The notes under the pieces are model-generated. The model did no database searches, had not been told where the DNA came from, and saw only the letters and a program-made list of their open reading frames with translations. DNA of 52,064 bases from Bdellovibrionales bacterium RIFOXYD12_FULL_39_22 (GTDB lineage Bacteria > Bdellovibrionota > Bacteriovoracia > Bacteriovoracales > Bacteriovoracaceae): positions 1-52,064 of the forward strand of contig MEQL01000015.1 in assembly GCA_001770205.1 (NCBI GenBank), in the 5' to 3' direction. Positions 51,035-52,064 of this stretch are shown here, piece after piece. The position numbers and the translations under genes are program-made. How positions within the stretch are numbered: position 1 is the first letter of the stretch; the number at the start of each line of letters is the position of its first letter.

Positions 51035-51649
51035 ATGAACATAACTCAAGAACTTAGACAGATACTTACCATTGAGGAGATGGCGGTAATTGCCAAGGTA
51101 TCGTCGAGAACGGTTCACAATTGGTTAAACGAAGCTCCAGCAAAAATCCACCCAGGATTTGAAACGCTAAAAACGTTACATGCAGAAGTTTCTAAAATAT
51201 CTGAAAAAGTTCATAATGAACTTTTAAAAAGAGTAATTTTTCAAGGAAACATTTCGAATCTTGCTCTCAAGTATCAGCAGGTATTACTGAAAGGTCGCAC
51301 TTCGGTTTTACAAGCGAGCAAGCAAGTCGTTGATGGGGTGGATTGGAAGATTGCCTTTTTTAATTTCGTAGATGATTTTCGATCGACAAAAAGTTCTAAG
51401 CTTATAGAAGATGCTCCCGTAATTGATTTACCAGAAAAGGAGTATGCGCTTATTTCGGCGATGGTTAGATTTTTGTGCAGGGAGCAGCAGCTTTCGATTC
51501 CTGAGTGGGCAAAGCGCCCATGGCCGCTATCGACACCATGGTTTGTGTCAGGTATGGAGAAGCTGCGAGAGATTGCGCAGAGAGAGGCTCCTGATGATTT
51601 TAGAGTTAATAATATTTTTGTTTTAGATAATTTTATGAGCAGGGCCTAA
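51035..51649 (+). CDS. HTH antitoxin-like protein paired with the nucleotidyltransferase
   Basis: 204 aa. At ~11-36 a helix-turn-helix reads LTIEEMAVIAKVSSRTVHNW. The C-terminal half carries a pattern I recall from HTH proteins adjoining AbiEii/DUF6036-type nucleotidyltransferases: EWAKRPWPLSTPWFVSGMEK, then APDDFRVNNIFVLDNF and a final MSRA. It likely represses its own operon and counteracts the 50458 product. Here the putative antitoxin is encoded second and seems to have its own promoter. Confidence 0.72.
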   Translation: MNITQELRQILTIEEMAVIAKVSSRTVHNWLNEAPAKIHPGFETLKTLHAEVSKISEKVHNELLKRVIFQGNISNLALKYQQVLLKGRTSVLQASKQVVDGVDWKIAFFNFVDDFRSTKSSKLIEDAPVIDLPEKEYALISAMVRFLCREQQLSIPEWAKRPWPLSTPWFVSGMEKLREIAQREAPDDFRVNNIFVLDNFMSRA

Positions 51650-51970
51650 ATTTTTAATCGGAAGTTTTAAAGAAAATATAAAGCGTGGGTGGAAATCGTA
51701 AAAAATTGAGGTTCTTTGTAAGTTGTCTATCCCCATCTTTGACCAAATGTTGTAAACGGGCCTCCAGTAGACACCAGTGCTCTCCATGGCAACTTCAGTT
51801 ACACCGAGTGATTTAATTTTTTTTCCTGCCTCAACCAAATCATCAGTATAGGTGCCACATTCCCAAGTCGTCCTGGTGATTTTTTTGGAATTATTTCCAA
51901 CTAATGTTGTGATAGTTAGTTTCTGTTGGTGAACATCCACACCAGCAACTGCGTTGTACATTGATTCCAT
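51623..51970 (-). pseudogene. Truncated IS110-family transposase (N-terminal part)
   Basis: The frame starts at ATG 51970 with GGGAGG 7 bases before. GVDVHQQKLTITTLVG carries the first Asp of the DEDD (RuvC-like) domain, and VAMESTGVYWRPVYNIW the Glu-containing second motif. Homology stops near residue 82 (about 51725): the DVKDA motif, the rest of the catalytic domain and the C-terminal Ser domain are absent, and the last ~33 residues read into unrelated DNA. This is a 3'-truncated relic. The 5' flank of the element (51971-52064) runs out of the window. Confidence 0.85.
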
Positions 51971-52064
51971 AAAAACCTCCCTAAAAAGTTAATAAGAAGG
52001 CAGGCAATCTAGAAAAATGCAAACTTTGCTATCCGTCTTCAAGATATATATCTTGAGTACAATT

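Overview
The window is about 52 kb of AT-rich bacterial chromosome. By eye it is roughly 36-40 percent GC, and the palindrome GGCC is conspicuously frequent. Signal peptides, an outer-membrane-type DUF1207-like protein, a Tat-type leader and a prepilin-type leader point to a Gram-negative (diderm) host. The chimeric surface fibre protein with an S74 chaperone, the low GC and the mix of housekeeping genes would fit Bdellovibrionota (Bacteriovorax or Peredibacter type), but this is an inference and no marker here proves it.

Region 1 (1-2703): the 3' end of a 5S rRNA gene with its terminator, so an rRNA operon lies just upstream. Three phage-fibre-like surface proteins follow: a prepilin-type protein ending in an S74 intramolecular chaperone domain, a Tat-leader protein with a tail-tip-like domain, and a G2-like structural protein.

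Region 2 (2704-23120): a dense accessory island, the most unusual part of the window. It holds nine radical SAM genes in about 17 kb. Among them are two peptidase-U32-like genes, a split transketolase, PIG-L and NodB-type deacetylases, two sugar-nucleotide-type SDR enzymes, a GT2 glycosyltransferase, kinase-fold proteins and two unknown protein families. A 150-aa protein ends in four CxC hexapeptide units and sits beside two full SPASM-type radical SAM enzymes. One radical SAM gene appears to start at CTG and is easily missed or truncated by ATG-based gene calling. The island ends at a fragment resembling an IS66-type transposase C-terminus. Most genes suggest synthesis of an unusual surface glycan or modified peptide/fibre. 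The Cys-rich protein with its two SPASM enzymes may be a separate post-translational modification module.

Region 3 (23236-30164): a Met-rich repeat secreted protein, an OmpR-type two-component pair, a NarL-type two-component pair and an ammonium transporter. Region 4 (30508-32112): two tandem paralogues of a gene in the island. Region 5 (32243-37021): the SUF iron-sulfur operon sufBCDSE. It supplies Fe-S assembly in a genome with many Fe-S radical SAM enzymes, although SUF is general housekeeping.

Region 6 (37187-48671): ordinary genes, namely an MGMT-type DNA repair protein, an MFS transporter, DedA, a DUF1207-like protein, several secreted proteins, YggU/DUF167, Maf, a FecR-domain protein, S21 and RarA. 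Region 7 (48914-52064): tmRNA (ssrA) followed by an accessory patch. The patch has an XRE regulator behind a near-perfect inverted repeat, an inverted copy of the tmRNA 3' end, a nucleotidyltransferase/HTH pair that looks like a toxin-antitoxin module, and a truncated IS110 transposase at the window edge.
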